A DNA stretch of 57,090 nucleotides from Lachnospiraceae bacterium. Lineage in GTDB: Bacteria > Bacillota > Clostridia > Lachnospirales > Lachnospiraceae. A program made the position numbers and the translations under genes. Each line of letters opens with the position of its first letter. The stretch's first letter is position 1. Positions 19,160 through 28,256 of the stretch are shown here, piece by piece. A model generated the notes under the pieces. That model was given only the letters and a program-made list of their open reading frames with translations, ran no database searches and was not told the origin of the DNA. The DNA is taken from positions 1-57,090 of the forward strand of contig CAJTCE010000024.1 in the NCBI GenBank assembly GCA_910574745.1, in the 5' to 3' direction.

Positions 19160-20337
19160 TTCTCTCCTCCTATATACGCAATAAATAATTCTATCTCATC
19201 TTCCAATATATTAAATTGAATACTGCAGATATCTTTACCATTCCACTCAGGCCCCAATTCTACACAAATTTTGTTTTCTCCCTCTGTAAGTGTATGTTGA
19301 TACCCTGCGCAGTTATCTCCCTCTATATTCAATATGCATTCCTGATAATTTTCAAAATAACAAAGAAATTCCGTTTTCCTTTTTTGCACTAAAATTTCCG
19401 CGGTTTTCTCAAACAATATATGTCCTACATACGTTATGCCGTCATAACATCTTTTTTCCCTGTTTGTCCAGCCTTTTCTAAAGAGAACTCCCTTTGCCCT
19501 CTGTATTGCCTGCCGGTATGCAAAAGACTCCGTGCTCTCATTCTGCTGCAGATCTATCCTGCCGATTTCTTTTGCCGGAACGCCCCCATAGATTGTGCCT
19601 GCCGGAATATGTGTTCCCGGGGCTACCACTGCGCCAGCCGCAACAACTGCATTTTCTTCAATGACTGCCGGTCCTAAAATAACACAGTTAGAGGCAAGCC
19701 ACACTCCGTTTCCAATCTGTATATCGCATCCCTCTGTCATGTCTGCATCCCTGCGCAAAAGGCCTGTCAGCTTCATGTCATGACTTCCCGCCAGAATACT
19801 TACTCCTGAGCCAGCAAAAGTATAGTCTCCGATTGTAATATGTCCGGAATTGGTATTAAAAAAACATACGTCTACCGCCGCCAGCTTTGAAATATGCAGC
19901 CTCTCCTCTTCTCCCCAGACAGTGGGCAGACTGCTGCATAAATAATTCAATTTCCTGATATAGTCTGCGTCCACTTGCAAATTCTGCAGCCTCTTAATTT
20001 CCTTCAGCCGTTCCTCATTCCACTGCTGCAGTGTAGCAATCTCCCGCATTCTGTCGCCATTCCACTTTTTCAGCTCGTCAACTTCCCGCTCCTGCTCCTC
20101 AATCCACTGCTGGAATCTGCCAATCTCCTGCATTCTATCATCATTCCATCGCTGTAGCTCTGCAATCTCCCGCATTCTGTCGCCATTCCATTGCCGCAAT
20201 TTGCGAATTTCTTTTCCGGGCTCTTCTATCCCTTCTATTCCCTTATACAGCCACTCCAAATGCTTAGGCAATTTGATAATAGCCCACAGCACTCTGAGAA
20301 TATATCCGATTACAGGTATTTTTTTAATACGCTCCAT
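19156..20337 (-). CDS. Coiled-coil/left-handed beta-helix acetyltransferase fusion
   Basis: A 393-residue protein. Residues 1-30 are hydrophobic/basic (VIGYILRVLWAIIKL), probably membrane-associated. Residues 48-117 are five tandem 14-residue coiled-coil repeats of the form xxWNxxRMxEIxxL. Residues about 150-265 form a hexapeptide-repeat acyltransferase domain (NGVWLASNCVILGPAV, then IYGGVPAKEIG) as in WbbJ-type sugar O-acetyltransferases. The last 100 residues are beta-rich. It directly follows the Wzt gene. In E. coli O9a the cap enzyme WbdD uses a coiled coil as a length ruler; a capping role for this acetyltransferase is inference from architecture and position. Confidence 0.75.
   Translation of the reverse strand: MERIKKIPVIGYILRVLWAIIKLPKHLEWLYKGIEGIEEPGKEIRKLRQWNGDRMREIAELQRWNDDRMQEIGRFQQWIEEQEREVDELKKWNGDRMREIATLQQWNEERLKEIKRLQNLQVDADYIRKLNYLCSSLPTVWGEEERLHISKLAAVDVCFFNTNSGHITIGDYTFAGSGVSILAGSHDMKLTGLLRRDADMTEGCDIQIGNGVWLASNCVILGPAVIEENAVVAAGAVVAPGTHIPAGTIYGGVPAKEIGRIDLQQNESTESFAYRQAIQRAKGVLFRKGWTNREKRCYDGITYVGHILFEKTAEILVQKRKTEFLCYFENYQECILNIEGDNCAGYQHTLTEGENKICVELGPEWNGKDICSIQFNILEDEIELFIAYIGGEK
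19987..20196 (-). repeat. Five tandem 42-bp units encoding 14-residue coiled-coil repeats
   Basis: The units encode residues 48-61, 62-75, 76-89, 90-103 and 104-117 of the acetyltransferase fusion. Each has Trp at position 3 and an acidic/Arg/Ile heptad pattern. Units 1, 2, 4 and 5 are close (WNGDRMREI, WNDDRMQEI, WNGDRMREI, WNEERLKEI). Unit 3 is divergent (WIEEQEREV). Two heptads per unit give a straight, length-tunable rod. Confidence 0.85.
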
Positions 20338-20349
20338 ATTGCGCCTTTC

Positions 20350-21648
20350 CTATTTTATTTGCCAGGTATGCGGCAAACTGATAATTCCTACTTCGCTTTT
20401 TTCATTAATGATATCTATCGTACAGCATTCCTGCCAGAAATCATAATTGAAACCGTCCGGACGGTGAATAGCCAGATCAACCGAATAACTGCCTGCATTT
20501 AAGGGCATATGGTCTATCTTCAAATCTATTGTTCCCTGATTTTCAAGAGAAATTGCTTCCGAAAAATCAATCAGTGTATTTGTACCGTAAATGTAAAGCT
20601 GATCGCTGCGGTAAATCGCAATTCCAAGAACCGCGTCCTCTATTTTTTTAGAGGCAGTATAGTGAATGCGGATGCAGACCGGTTCATCATTTTGGAAAAT
20701 TTCCTTTTCTTGTCCGTCAGAATCCAAAAGCTGTACCTTATCCATAACAACTTCCCTGCTTCCCCAGCGTTTAGAATCTTCTTTTTTATCTGCCTGTCCC
20801 TCAGGCGCCTCTTTATCCGTCTGATTCCCTGCCGCTTTTTGGCCCGGACTTTCCTTTACCCCGTCCTCTTCCGCTCTGTTTTCTTCTGCTCTCTTTTCCT
20901 TTTCACTGCCCTTTTGACTCATATAAGCCATATATTTGGGATCCACAACTCTGGGATGCCCCTCTTCACGGATTTTCCCTTCATGAATCCAGATGCTTCT
21001 TTCACAAATCTGCTCAATCTGACCTAAAGAATGTGAGACAATAACGATTGTTGTCCCCTCTGCCTTAACTTCCTTCAACTTATTAAAGCATTTTGCCTGA
21101 AATGCAATATCTCCTACTGCAAGTATTTCATCTATCAATAAAATATCGGCGTCCACATTAATGGCAACTGAAAAAGCAAGCCTCATATACATACCTGATG
21201 AATAGGTTCTTACCGGATTATCAATAAATTCTTCCAACTCGGAAAAAGCAATAATCTCTCCTATTCTCCGGTCTATTTCCTTTTTGGATAAACCAAAAAT
21301 AGATGCATTAATATATATATTTTCCCTTCCGCTCATATCGGGATGAAAACCGGCGCCTAATTCAATCAGGCTGGATACCCTGCCTTTCATTTCGATACTG
21401 CCGCTGTCGGGATACATGATTTTCGTTAAAAGCTTCAAAGTCGTACTCTTTCCGCATCCGTTATGTCCGATCAGCCCCACGGCTTCCCCTTTTTTGACTT
21501 CAAAGCTGATTCCCTTTAATACCTGACGTTTCTCATAACGCCTTCTGTTCCCGTGAATCATAAAATCCTTTACATTATTGCTTCGGTCCAGATATACCTT
21601 AAAGGTCTTTGTTATGTTTTTTACTTCAATTGCGTTTCCTTCCTTCAT
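20350..21648 (-). CDS. wzt: ABC transporter ATPase for glycan export, with Wzt-type carbohydrate-binding tail
   Basis: A 432-residue protein. The N-terminal ATPase has Walker A GHNGCGKST (61-69), signature SSGM (about 150-153), Walker B ILLIDE (169-174) and switch His 206. A charged, low-complexity linker (about 240-300, rich in E, K, A and Q) leads to a C-terminal beta domain (about 303-425, with VCIRIHYTAS and YGTNTLIDFSE) matching the Wzt C-terminal domain that binds the capped end of the glycan. It shares one base with wzm. Together they export a lipid-linked polysaccharide across the membrane. The presence of the tail suggests that export depends on a chain-end modification. Confidence 0.9.
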   Translation of the reverse strand: MKEGNAIEVKNITKTFKVYLDRSNNVKDFMIHGNRRRYEKRQVLKGISFEVKKGEAVGLIGHNGCGKSTTLKLLTKIMYPDSGSIEMKGRVSSLIELGAGFHPDMSGRENIYINASIFGLSKKEIDRRIGEIIAFSELEEFIDNPVRTYSSGMYMRLAFSVAINVDADILLIDEILAVGDIAFQAKCFNKLKEVKAEGTTIVIVSHSLGQIEQICERSIWIHEGKIREEGHPRVVDPKYMAYMSQKGSEKEKRAEENRAEEDGVKESPGQKAAGNQTDKEAPEGQADKKEDSKRWGSREVVMDKVQLLDSDGQEKEIFQNDEPVCIRIHYTASKKIEDAVLGIAIYRSDQLYIYGTNTLIDFSEAISLENQGTIDLKIDHMPLNAGSYSVDLAIHRPDGFNYDFWQECCTIDIINEKSEVGIISLPHTWQIK

Positions 21649-22424
21649 TACAGAACCTCCGCAAAATGTTTCTTCAGTTTACCGAATGAAAGCCATCCGA
21701 TAAAAAGCATGACAATTCCCATGATCGTCCCCAGCACAAATGTACGAAGAGCAGGCGCCTGCTTATAGTATAAAACGTCTCTGTAAGCTACAATAATGGG
21801 CGTCATGGGATTTAAATTAAAGATTCCGCGGAATTGTTCGGGCACCATATCCACAGAATACATGACAGGACTTAAGAACTGCCATGCCATTAAAACAATA
21901 TTGAGCAAAAACTGCATATCCCTGAAATAAACCGTTATGCCGGAGACCAAAAGAGTCAGTCCGAAAGCCAAAAGGGTTTCCTGCAATATAATAATCGGAA
22001 GATACCACCATACGGCAAGATTTATGCCCTTTCCCGATATGATCAAAACCGCTGCCACAACAATAAAAGACAACAGCATGTTGATCAACTGGCTAAGTAC
22101 ATAAGAAATAGGCAGCACTTCCCTTGGAAAATAGATCTTATTTACCAGATTCTGCTGACTGGTAATGCAGCCGGCGCCGCCTCCCACGGCAGTAGAAAAA
22201 AACGTCCATGGTACCAGCGCCACAAACAGGAAAAGATAATAATCCTCAATTCCCGCCCGCATAATGACCGAAAATACAAAGGTATATACGATAAGCTGCA
22301 GAAGCGGGTTTAAAAAGGTCCATAAAAATCCTAATACGGACCCTTTGTATCTGCCTCTTAAATCTCTTTTTACCAGACTGGAAATCATTGTGCGATAATC
22401 CCAGATTTCTTTGAACAATTTCAT
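21648..22424 (-). CDS. wzm: ABC-2 type permease for glycan export
   Basis: A 258-residue protein with six hydrophobic segments. It carries the usual N-terminal features of Wzm/TagG permeases (LVKRDLRGRYKGSVLGFLWTFLNP) followed by LLQLIVYTFVFSVIMR. Length and layout match the family. It overlaps the ATPase gene by one base and lies three bases after the stop of a secreted CAP/DUF4214 protein, so exporter and secreted protein are on one transcript. It forms the channel for the lipid-linked glycan. No Wzx/Wzy genes are present in the window, consistent with ABC-dependent export. Confidence 0.9.
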   Translation of the reverse strand: MKLFKEIWDYRTMISSLVKRDLRGRYKGSVLGFLWTFLNPLLQLIVYTFVFSVIMRAGIEDYYLFLFVALVPWTFFSTAVGGGAGCITSQQNLVNKIYFPREVLPISYVLSQLINMLLSFIVVAAVLIISGKGINLAVWWYLPIIILQETLLAFGLTLLVSGITVYFRDMQFLLNIVLMAWQFLSPVMYSVDMVPEQFRGIFNLNPMTPIIVAYRDVLYYKQAPALRTFVLGTIMGIVMLFIGWLSFGKLKKHFAEVL

Positions 22425-22427
22425 ATT

Positions 22428-24437
22428 TTATAAACCATATTCTTTCATTATTTTACGGAATTCCGGCGAATTGGAAAATCCCTGCAGCACCTGGTCCCTT
22501 GTCATTTTGCCGGAATCCAGTTTGCCCAGCCAATCATAGAATCCCTGTATATCGTATTCCCTGCCTAAGAATGTTCTGTAAAGCACCTTTATATACTCTG
22601 CATTGCTTAGGTTTTTATCCAAAAACTCGCGGGAATGGAAAAAGCCTGTGGTGGCTGCATCCGTAACAGTCCATTTTTTGTCCAGAATACGGTTGCACCA
22701 GTCGTTTAAGCCACTGACATCATAGCCTCTGCCCAATGCTTTTGTATACATACGGGTTATGAAAGACGTAAGACCCGGATTACGGTCGCGCCCCTGGGTT
22801 ACTTTGACTTCTCCTCTTGTGATCCCATAGGAATTGCACAGATCATTATATTCCTTGGATTCCGCAAATCCTTTAAAGATACCTTCCCTTGTAACGCCGT
22901 TTTGCATACATGCCAGCCAGTAAGCGCTGCCGTTTGGATCCGCATTACGATCCAACATGACTTTATACAACAGATCAATAAATTCCCTGTCGCTTAAATT
23001 ACGGTTCTTTAATTCCGGACTGAAGAAAAATCCGTAAGCTACATCAGCCCCGCTTCTTTTTTTCGTCACTAAAGAGTTTTTCCAGTCAAGCATACCTCCG
23101 TCGTCAGGCTGTCTGCCAAAGCAGAGAGTATATAACCTGGTTACGAAATTAGCAACCTGATCGTCATTGGTTGCCTGGTCATCGGTTCCTCCCAAATATC
23201 CTTCCGCATTAAAGAACTCCACATTATAGGAAATGGTAACCGATTTTCCGTTTTTGTCCTTGATACCGGTAATCGTTACATTATAAACGCCGGAAAGATT
23301 TCCTTTTCCACAGGTTGCCGTCCCCGGCTTAAAAATAATGGCATTGCTCTCTCCCGCCGCCTCAAAATTAACGTTGAAATAAGGCTTTGTTATATCAAAG
23401 CGGTCTGTTGCATTATCCGCCGCCGTAAACTTCTGGACTCTTCCATCCGGTAAAGCAAGTGAAACCTTTACATTGTTTATATTCATTTTGCTGACGTCAA
23501 ACTTGTCCGGATTTAAAGAAACCGACCAGGGCGTATCTCCCTGACAGAATTCCTGCGGGAAATTTCCCGACGCAGGCCAGGAAACGAAATCATAATCCGG
23601 CGGCAATACGCCTCTATCGTCTACATACATAACAGCATAAGCCATATTGCTTTTATTGGTAGCATACCCAAATCCGGTAGAACCCATCCTGGGATTTAAA
23701 ATCCATCTTCTGTGTCCAACATTGGCCAGGTTCCCTGGCGCTTTATCTTCCATAAAGTTCTGGGTAAACCATGCAAGACTTCTCCAGGACTGATAAGACC
23801 CGCTGGCAATATTACTCTTCTGGGTAGCCGTTCTTCCCGCTACATAAAAATCATTGCTCATACCGGAGGGCTGGGACGGATAATTGTCCAACGTATTATT
23901 TGCCGCTAATATTACCGCTCCCTTCTGAGCCTGGGAGGTATATGCCGGATTGTACCCTACGGAAGGGAGCCCGGCTATCATACGCATCATATTAACGCTT
24001 TCTGTCGCCTTCTGCAAATGGATCGTTGTCAACACTCCTGCTGAATAGGGTTTCGTTACGGAAGGCGTTGTCTGATAGAAAGAATAGTTCAGCCCATAAC
24101 TGTAAAGATTCCTATATTGGCTGGCAATGTTAAATTTACTGGGTTTAGCCAAAGATAAGGAACCGCTGTAGGAATAGATTTTCTCCTCATCCAACTCCAT
24201 ATCGTTTTCGGAAAGGCTGTTTTCGGAAACATCCGTAAATACCTCTATCGATTCTTCCTCCTCGGGTATTGTATTGAGCGCCTCATCCACATAAGGCTCT
24301 CCCAATTGCACATCTTCCCTGTTTGCCGCAATCATTTCTTCCCCGTTTGCCGGTTCGGAAGCCGCCAGAACCGGTGTAGTAATGGCCGTTCCAAGCAATA
24401 ATGCCGCCAGCATACAGGAGACAAGTCTTTTTCTCAT
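22428..24437 (-). CDS. Secreted CAP-domain protein with DUF4214 tail (paralogue 1)
   Basis: A 669-residue protein. A signal peptide (1-25, ending VLAA) is followed by an acidic linker with VSENS and LSEND (70-79), then a CAP/SCP-like domain (about 140-290) containing VGHRRWILNPRMG. A beta domain (about 300-410) follows, then DUF4214 sequence (about 428-669) as four half-repeats of the form LYxxxLGRxxDxxGxxxW...GFxxSxEF, ending KEYGL. The paralogue at 26177 has LTHTPSKP where this one has LDNYPSQP, so one likely cavity His is lost. No LPxTG or membrane anchor at the C-terminus. The stop is three bases before wzm. A TATAAT box (24519-24524) lies upstream without a clear -35. Confidence 0.85.
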   Translation of the reverse strand: MRKRLVSCMLAALLLGTAITTPVLAASEPANGEEMIAANREDVQLGEPYVDEALNTIPEEEESIEVFTDVSENSLSENDMELDEEKIYSYSGSLSLAKPSKFNIASQYRNLYSYGLNYSFYQTTPSVTKPYSAGVLTTIHLQKATESVNMMRMIAGLPSVGYNPAYTSQAQKGAVILAANNTLDNYPSQPSGMSNDFYVAGRTATQKSNIASGSYQSWRSLAWFTQNFMEDKAPGNLANVGHRRWILNPRMGSTGFGYATNKSNMAYAVMYVDDRGVLPPDYDFVSWPASGNFPQEFCQGDTPWSVSLNPDKFDVSKMNINNVKVSLALPDGRVQKFTAADNATDRFDITKPYFNVNFEAAGESNAIIFKPGTATCGKGNLSGVYNVTITGIKDKNGKSVTISYNVEFFNAEGYLGGTDDQATNDDQVANFVTRLYTLCFGRQPDDGGMLDWKNSLVTKKRSGADVAYGFFFSPELKNRNLSDREFIDLLYKVMLDRNADPNGSAYWLACMQNGVTREGIFKGFAESKEYNDLCNSYGITRGEVKVTQGRDRNPGLTSFITRMYTKALGRGYDVSGLNDWCNRILDKKWTVTDAATTGFFHSREFLDKNLSNAEYIKVLYRTFLGREYDIQGFYDWLGKLDSGKMTRDQVLQGFSNSPEFRKIMKEYGL

Positions 24438-24538
24438 TTCAACATTCCTCCATTCATTTTGATGATTTGTCTGCTCTTATTTATCCGTTCGTTTATGTAT
24501 TCTTTATTCTATCTGTTTATTATAACCTTTTTATCCTC

Positions 24539-26158
24539 TTATAATCCGTACTCCTTCATGAGCGTGGCAAATTCTTCCGAATCAGAAAAGCCCCGCAGAA
24601 CCTCTTCCCTGGACATTTCGCCGTCTTTAAGCTTATTCGTCCAGTCCGCCAGTCCTTCTTCATCGTATTCTCTTCCTAAGAAAGTTTCATAAAGTACCTT
24701 TACATAGTCTTCATCGTTCAGATTCTTGTTTATAAACTCTTCAGATTCAAAGAATCCCTTTGTAGCCACATCCGTAACGCTCCATGTATGATTCAGAATC
24801 CGGCCGCACCAGTCGTTTAATCCGCCTACGTCATAGCTTCTTCCCAAGGCCTTTGTATACAGCCTGGAAACAAACATCGTGAGTCCCGTATTCAAATCCC
24901 TGCTTTCTGAAACCGAAACGCTTCCCCGCTCAATTCCATATGCCCCGCAGATCTGGGTAAATTCCGCAGACTCGGCAAAGCCTTTATATACGCCTTCCCT
25001 GGATACGCCTGCTTCCAACCGGCCAACCCAGTATTCCCTGCCGCCTTCGTCATATTCCCGGTCCATCATGACCCGGTACAATAGCTCTACAAATTCTTTA
25101 TCGCTCAAATTGCGGTTTTTCATTTCGTCGCTGAAGAAAAATCCATAGGCCACCACAGCTCCTGACTTTTCCCGTTTTATAAGCGCTTCCTTCCAGTCCT
25201 GCATTCCCCCTTCATCGGGCTGTCTTGAAAGGCAGAGATTATACAGTCTGTCCACAAATGCCTCTATCTGGGCAACATCGTCATATACCTTCATGTACTC
25301 ATCCAGATAGATTCCTGCACGCTGCTGGAGAACGCCTCCCGGATGCACGTTATCGATATAGTAGTCCCAAAAATTGCTGCCGTCTATTCCGAAGGCCGTA
25401 TTAAAATCTATAATGGTAATATGATTTCTTTCACACACCCTTTTGATGGCGTCCAGATATTGTTCAAAGGTCTGTCCGTTTTCATTTTTAATGGGATCAA
25501 ACTGGGACCTGTAATAGAACGGGAGAATACAGTAGCATTCCACGCCTTTGTTCCGAAGCCTCCTGATGGCCGTATTCATGGCCCCGCATAGCTCATAGGT
25601 ATTGGTGGAATCCACTCTTCCCAAAGGATAAGCCCTGGTAAAATCATTGACCCCGAACTGGAAAAAAGCCACATCATAAGCGGAAATATCTACCTGGTCC
25701 AATTCATAATTGATATTATGCCCCCAACGGCTTGAATAAGTGGCTCCTCCTATGGCTGCATTGGTCACGTCGGCGCTGCGCCTCTGCTGGAAAAAGTGCA
25801 CGTAAGAATAAATATCATTTCCGCTTTTATCCTTATAGCCGCATACAGTGCTGTCCCCTAAGAACAAATATCTGGTAGGCGCCGCGCTTTCTTCCGCCAT
25901 CTCGGAATCGTAAGTATGATATAAAGCCGTATCCAGACATTCCACATAAGGACAAAGGGTCTGATCCGCTTTAGGATCCTCTTCTGCGCCCTCTGCTTCT
26001 CCTGATCCCACAGAACCGGCCTGATCCGTATTTTCTTCCTGCCCCGCTTCCATGGGCACAAACCCGTTTTCGGAAACCGGAGCCGCATCCGCATTCTGGA
26101 TCGTCATAGAGCCTGTCAGCAACAACACAGCCAGCGCCAAAGCCAATTTTTTCTTCAT
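24539..26158 (-). CDS. Secreted SGNH/GDSL hydrolase with DUF4214 tail
   Basis: A 539-residue protein with a signal peptide (1-25), the VSENG motif at 28-32 and an acidic linker. The SGNH hydrolase domain spans about 95-295 with block I GDS (Ser103), block II GG (137-138), block III GVND (Asn171) and block V DNVHP (Asp269, His272). All catalytic residues are present. Such enzymes are esterases; removal of acetyl groups from surface glycan or peptidoglycan would fit the locus, though the substrate is not shown. DUF4214 half-repeats fill about 298-539 and end KEYGL. It begins 18 bases after the upstream CAP gene, with AAAGGAAG as ribosome binding site. Confidence 0.88.
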   Translation of the reverse strand: MKKKLALALAVLLLTGSMTIQNADAAPVSENGFVPMEAGQEENTDQAGSVGSGEAEGAEEDPKADQTLCPYVECLDTALYHTYDSEMAEESAAPTRYLFLGDSTVCGYKDKSGNDIYSYVHFFQQRRSADVTNAAIGGATYSSRWGHNINYELDQVDISAYDVAFFQFGVNDFTRAYPLGRVDSTNTYELCGAMNTAIRRLRNKGVECYCILPFYYRSQFDPIKNENGQTFEQYLDAIKRVCERNHITIIDFNTAFGIDGSNFWDYYIDNVHPGGVLQQRAGIYLDEYMKVYDDVAQIEAFVDRLYNLCLSRQPDEGGMQDWKEALIKREKSGAVVAYGFFFSDEMKNRNLSDKEFVELLYRVMMDREYDEGGREYWVGRLEAGVSREGVYKGFAESAEFTQICGAYGIERGSVSVSESRDLNTGLTMFVSRLYTKALGRSYDVGGLNDWCGRILNHTWSVTDVATKGFFESEEFINKNLNDEDYVKVLYETFLGREYDEEGLADWTNKLKDGEMSREEVLRGFSDSEEFATLMKEYGL

Positions 26159-26176
26159 TGTAAAACTTCCTTTATA

Positions 26177-28192
26177 TTATAATCCGTACTGCCGCATGAT
26201 ATCGGCAAATTCCCTGGAACCGGAAAACCCTCTTAAAACCTCGTCCCTGGATTTTTGTCCCGAATTCAATTGACTTACCCAGTCATTCAATCCCGGCTTA
26301 TCATATTCCCTGTCAAGAAATGTCCGATAGAGCACCTTGACATATTCCTCATTGCTTAAGTTTTTATTTTCAAACTCCGGAGAATGAAAGAATCCCGTCG
26401 TAGCCGCATCCGTAACGCTCCAGGAGCCGCCCGCAATCCGGTTGCACCAGTCGTTGAGACCGCTTATATCATAAGGTCTTCCCAAGGCCTTTGTATAGAG
26501 CCTTGATACAAACAGGGTAACCCCCATATTGAGATCGCGCCCTTGATTGACCGCCACATATCCCCGCTCAATACCGTAAGAACTGCAGATATCAGTAAAC
26601 TCCGCAGATTCCGCAAAGCCCTTGTATACGCCTTCCCTGGATACTCCCGCCGAAAGCTTCTCCAGCCAATATTCCTTTCCCGATGCATCAAAGGCCCGGT
26701 TCATCATAACCTGATATAACAGCTCCACAAAAGCTTCATCACTTAGATTGCGAAGCTTCATTTCATCACTGAAGAAAAATCCATAGGCAACCCCTGCACC
26801 TGACTTGGACTTATCCGCCAGAGCTTTTCTCCAGTAAATAAAGCCGTCGTCATCCGCTTCCCTGCCAAAGCAAAGAGTGTAGAGCCGCTCGATAAATCCG
26901 TTGATTCCTTTATCATTGACCGCTTCATTATCGTCGCCGCCCATATAGTAAAGAGCGCTGAAAAAATCAATGTTGTAGGAAACCTTTGCAGGCGCTCCGT
27001 CCCTTGTATGTAAACCGCTGACGGTAACCGTATAAACGCCCTTTAAATCATTATTTCCAAACACGCCTGTTCCCGGTCTGAATATAATGGCATTTGCAAT
27101 GCCGTATCCGTTTTTGTCAATATTGAAATAGGCCTGGTCTTTATTCCCCACATTGCCTGCCGTATCCGAAGCGGTAATGGTCTGACTCCTTCCGTCAGGC
27201 GCAGTTACGGTAACCTGAACATTTCCCGTGTTCATCCCCGCAATATCAAACTTATCGGGATTTAAGGTTACATGCCACGGCATCTGCATATCGGCAAATT
27301 CCGAAGGAAAATTCCCCGATGCAGGCCATGAAATAAAGTCATAGTCCGGCGTAGCCCCGTTTCTATTGAAAGCATACATCGCCGAATATGCTGCGTTTCT
27401 GGAGCTTAAGGCAAATCCAAAGCCCGTATATCTCATAGAGGGATTTAAAATCCAACGCCTATGCCCTACAACCGACACGTTATTGGCTCCTGAATCTTCC
27501 ATATAGCCCATGGTAAAACGCGGCATATTGAAATACGAATCCGAACCGGACATCCAGCCGTAGGCAATATTGCTCTGAGATGTGGCCTTATAACCCTCTT
27601 TGTAAAACTCATCATCCATACCCGCCGGTTTTGACGGCGTATGGGTCAGGGTATCATTTGCCGCAAGCACTACCGCCCCATACTGGGTCAATTCATTGTA
27701 GGTATCATGAAGGTATACTTCAGGCAGTCCCGCTATCATTCTCATAAGATTTACGCTGTCTAAAGCCTTCTGTCTGTGTTTTGCCGATACCTGTCCCAGA
27801 GAATACGGAGGCGTTGTATTCGGCCTTACATCAAGAAGGGGAAACTCTTCCCCGTAAGTATAATAAAGTCCGTTGGTTATGTCAGCCTTTGAAGGCTTTC
27901 CAAAGGCCAGGGTCCCGCTATAGGAATAAACGCTTTCCTCCTGTAGGGAGCAGTCGTTTGCGGACACCGCATTTGCAGATACATCCGATTCCCCGGAAGT
28001 CCCGCTTTCCCTTAAGGGCTCGTTTTCTTCCTCATAGGATTCATCTACAACCGCTTCGCCGGTATCCATCCCTTCCAGATTAAAGGTTTCCGTCAACCGG
28101 CTGCTCTCTTTGGCGTTTACCGTAACCGGCGTTAAAACGTTACAAGCAGTAATAAGCAGCGCTAAGGCGCCTGCCAAATATCTTTTCTTCAT
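26177..28192 (-). CDS. Secreted CAP-domain protein with DUF4214 tail (paralogue 2)
   Basis: About 671 residues. The start was taken at the ATG at 28192 (MKKRYLAGAL), with GAGGGGA upstream. The order is signal peptide, acidic linker with two adjacent motifs VSANA and VSAND (71-80), SYSGTLAFGKPSK, CAP domain, beta domain, and DUF4214 tail (about 430-671) ending RQYGL. The CAP domain keeps both signature regions, LTHTPSKPAGM and VGHRRWILNPSM, so it looks intact, unlike paralogue 1. Bacterial CAP proteins act extracellularly, and their biochemical role is mostly unknown. A plausible promoter lies at 28228-28256, overlapping the end of the subtilase gene. Confidence 0.87.
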   Translation of the reverse strand: MKKRYLAGALALLITACNVLTPVTVNAKESSRLTETFNLEGMDTGEAVVDESYEEENEPLRESGTSGESDVSANAVSANDCSLQEESVYSYSGTLAFGKPSKADITNGLYYTYGEEFPLLDVRPNTTPPYSLGQVSAKHRQKALDSVNLMRMIAGLPEVYLHDTYNELTQYGAVVLAANDTLTHTPSKPAGMDDEFYKEGYKATSQSNIAYGWMSGSDSYFNMPRFTMGYMEDSGANNVSVVGHRRWILNPSMRYTGFGFALSSRNAAYSAMYAFNRNGATPDYDFISWPASGNFPSEFADMQMPWHVTLNPDKFDIAGMNTGNVQVTVTAPDGRSQTITASDTAGNVGNKDQAYFNIDKNGYGIANAIIFRPGTGVFGNNDLKGVYTVTVSGLHTRDGAPAKVSYNIDFFSALYYMGGDDNEAVNDKGINGFIERLYTLCFGREADDDGFIYWRKALADKSKSGAGVAYGFFFSDEMKLRNLSDEAFVELLYQVMMNRAFDASGKEYWLEKLSAGVSREGVYKGFAESAEFTDICSSYGIERGYVAVNQGRDLNMGVTLFVSRLYTKALGRPYDISGLNDWCNRIAGGSWSVTDAATTGFFHSPEFENKNLSNEEYVKVLYRTFLDREYDKPGLNDWVSQLNSGQKSRDEVLRGFSGSREFADIMRQYGL

Positions 28193-28227
28193 CCTGCATC
28201 CCCTCTCAAAAAACAATTACCGCAACT

Positions 28228-28256
28228 ATTATACTCCTTTTTATCATTACAGTCCA
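28228..28256 (-). promoter_or_regulatory. Possible internal promoter before CAP paralogue 2
   Basis: TGGACT (28251-28256), a 17-base spacer and TATAAT (28228-28233) on the minus strand, 35 bases upstream of the ATG at 28192. The -10 box is perfect and the -35 is weak (4 of 6). Confidence 0.4.
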
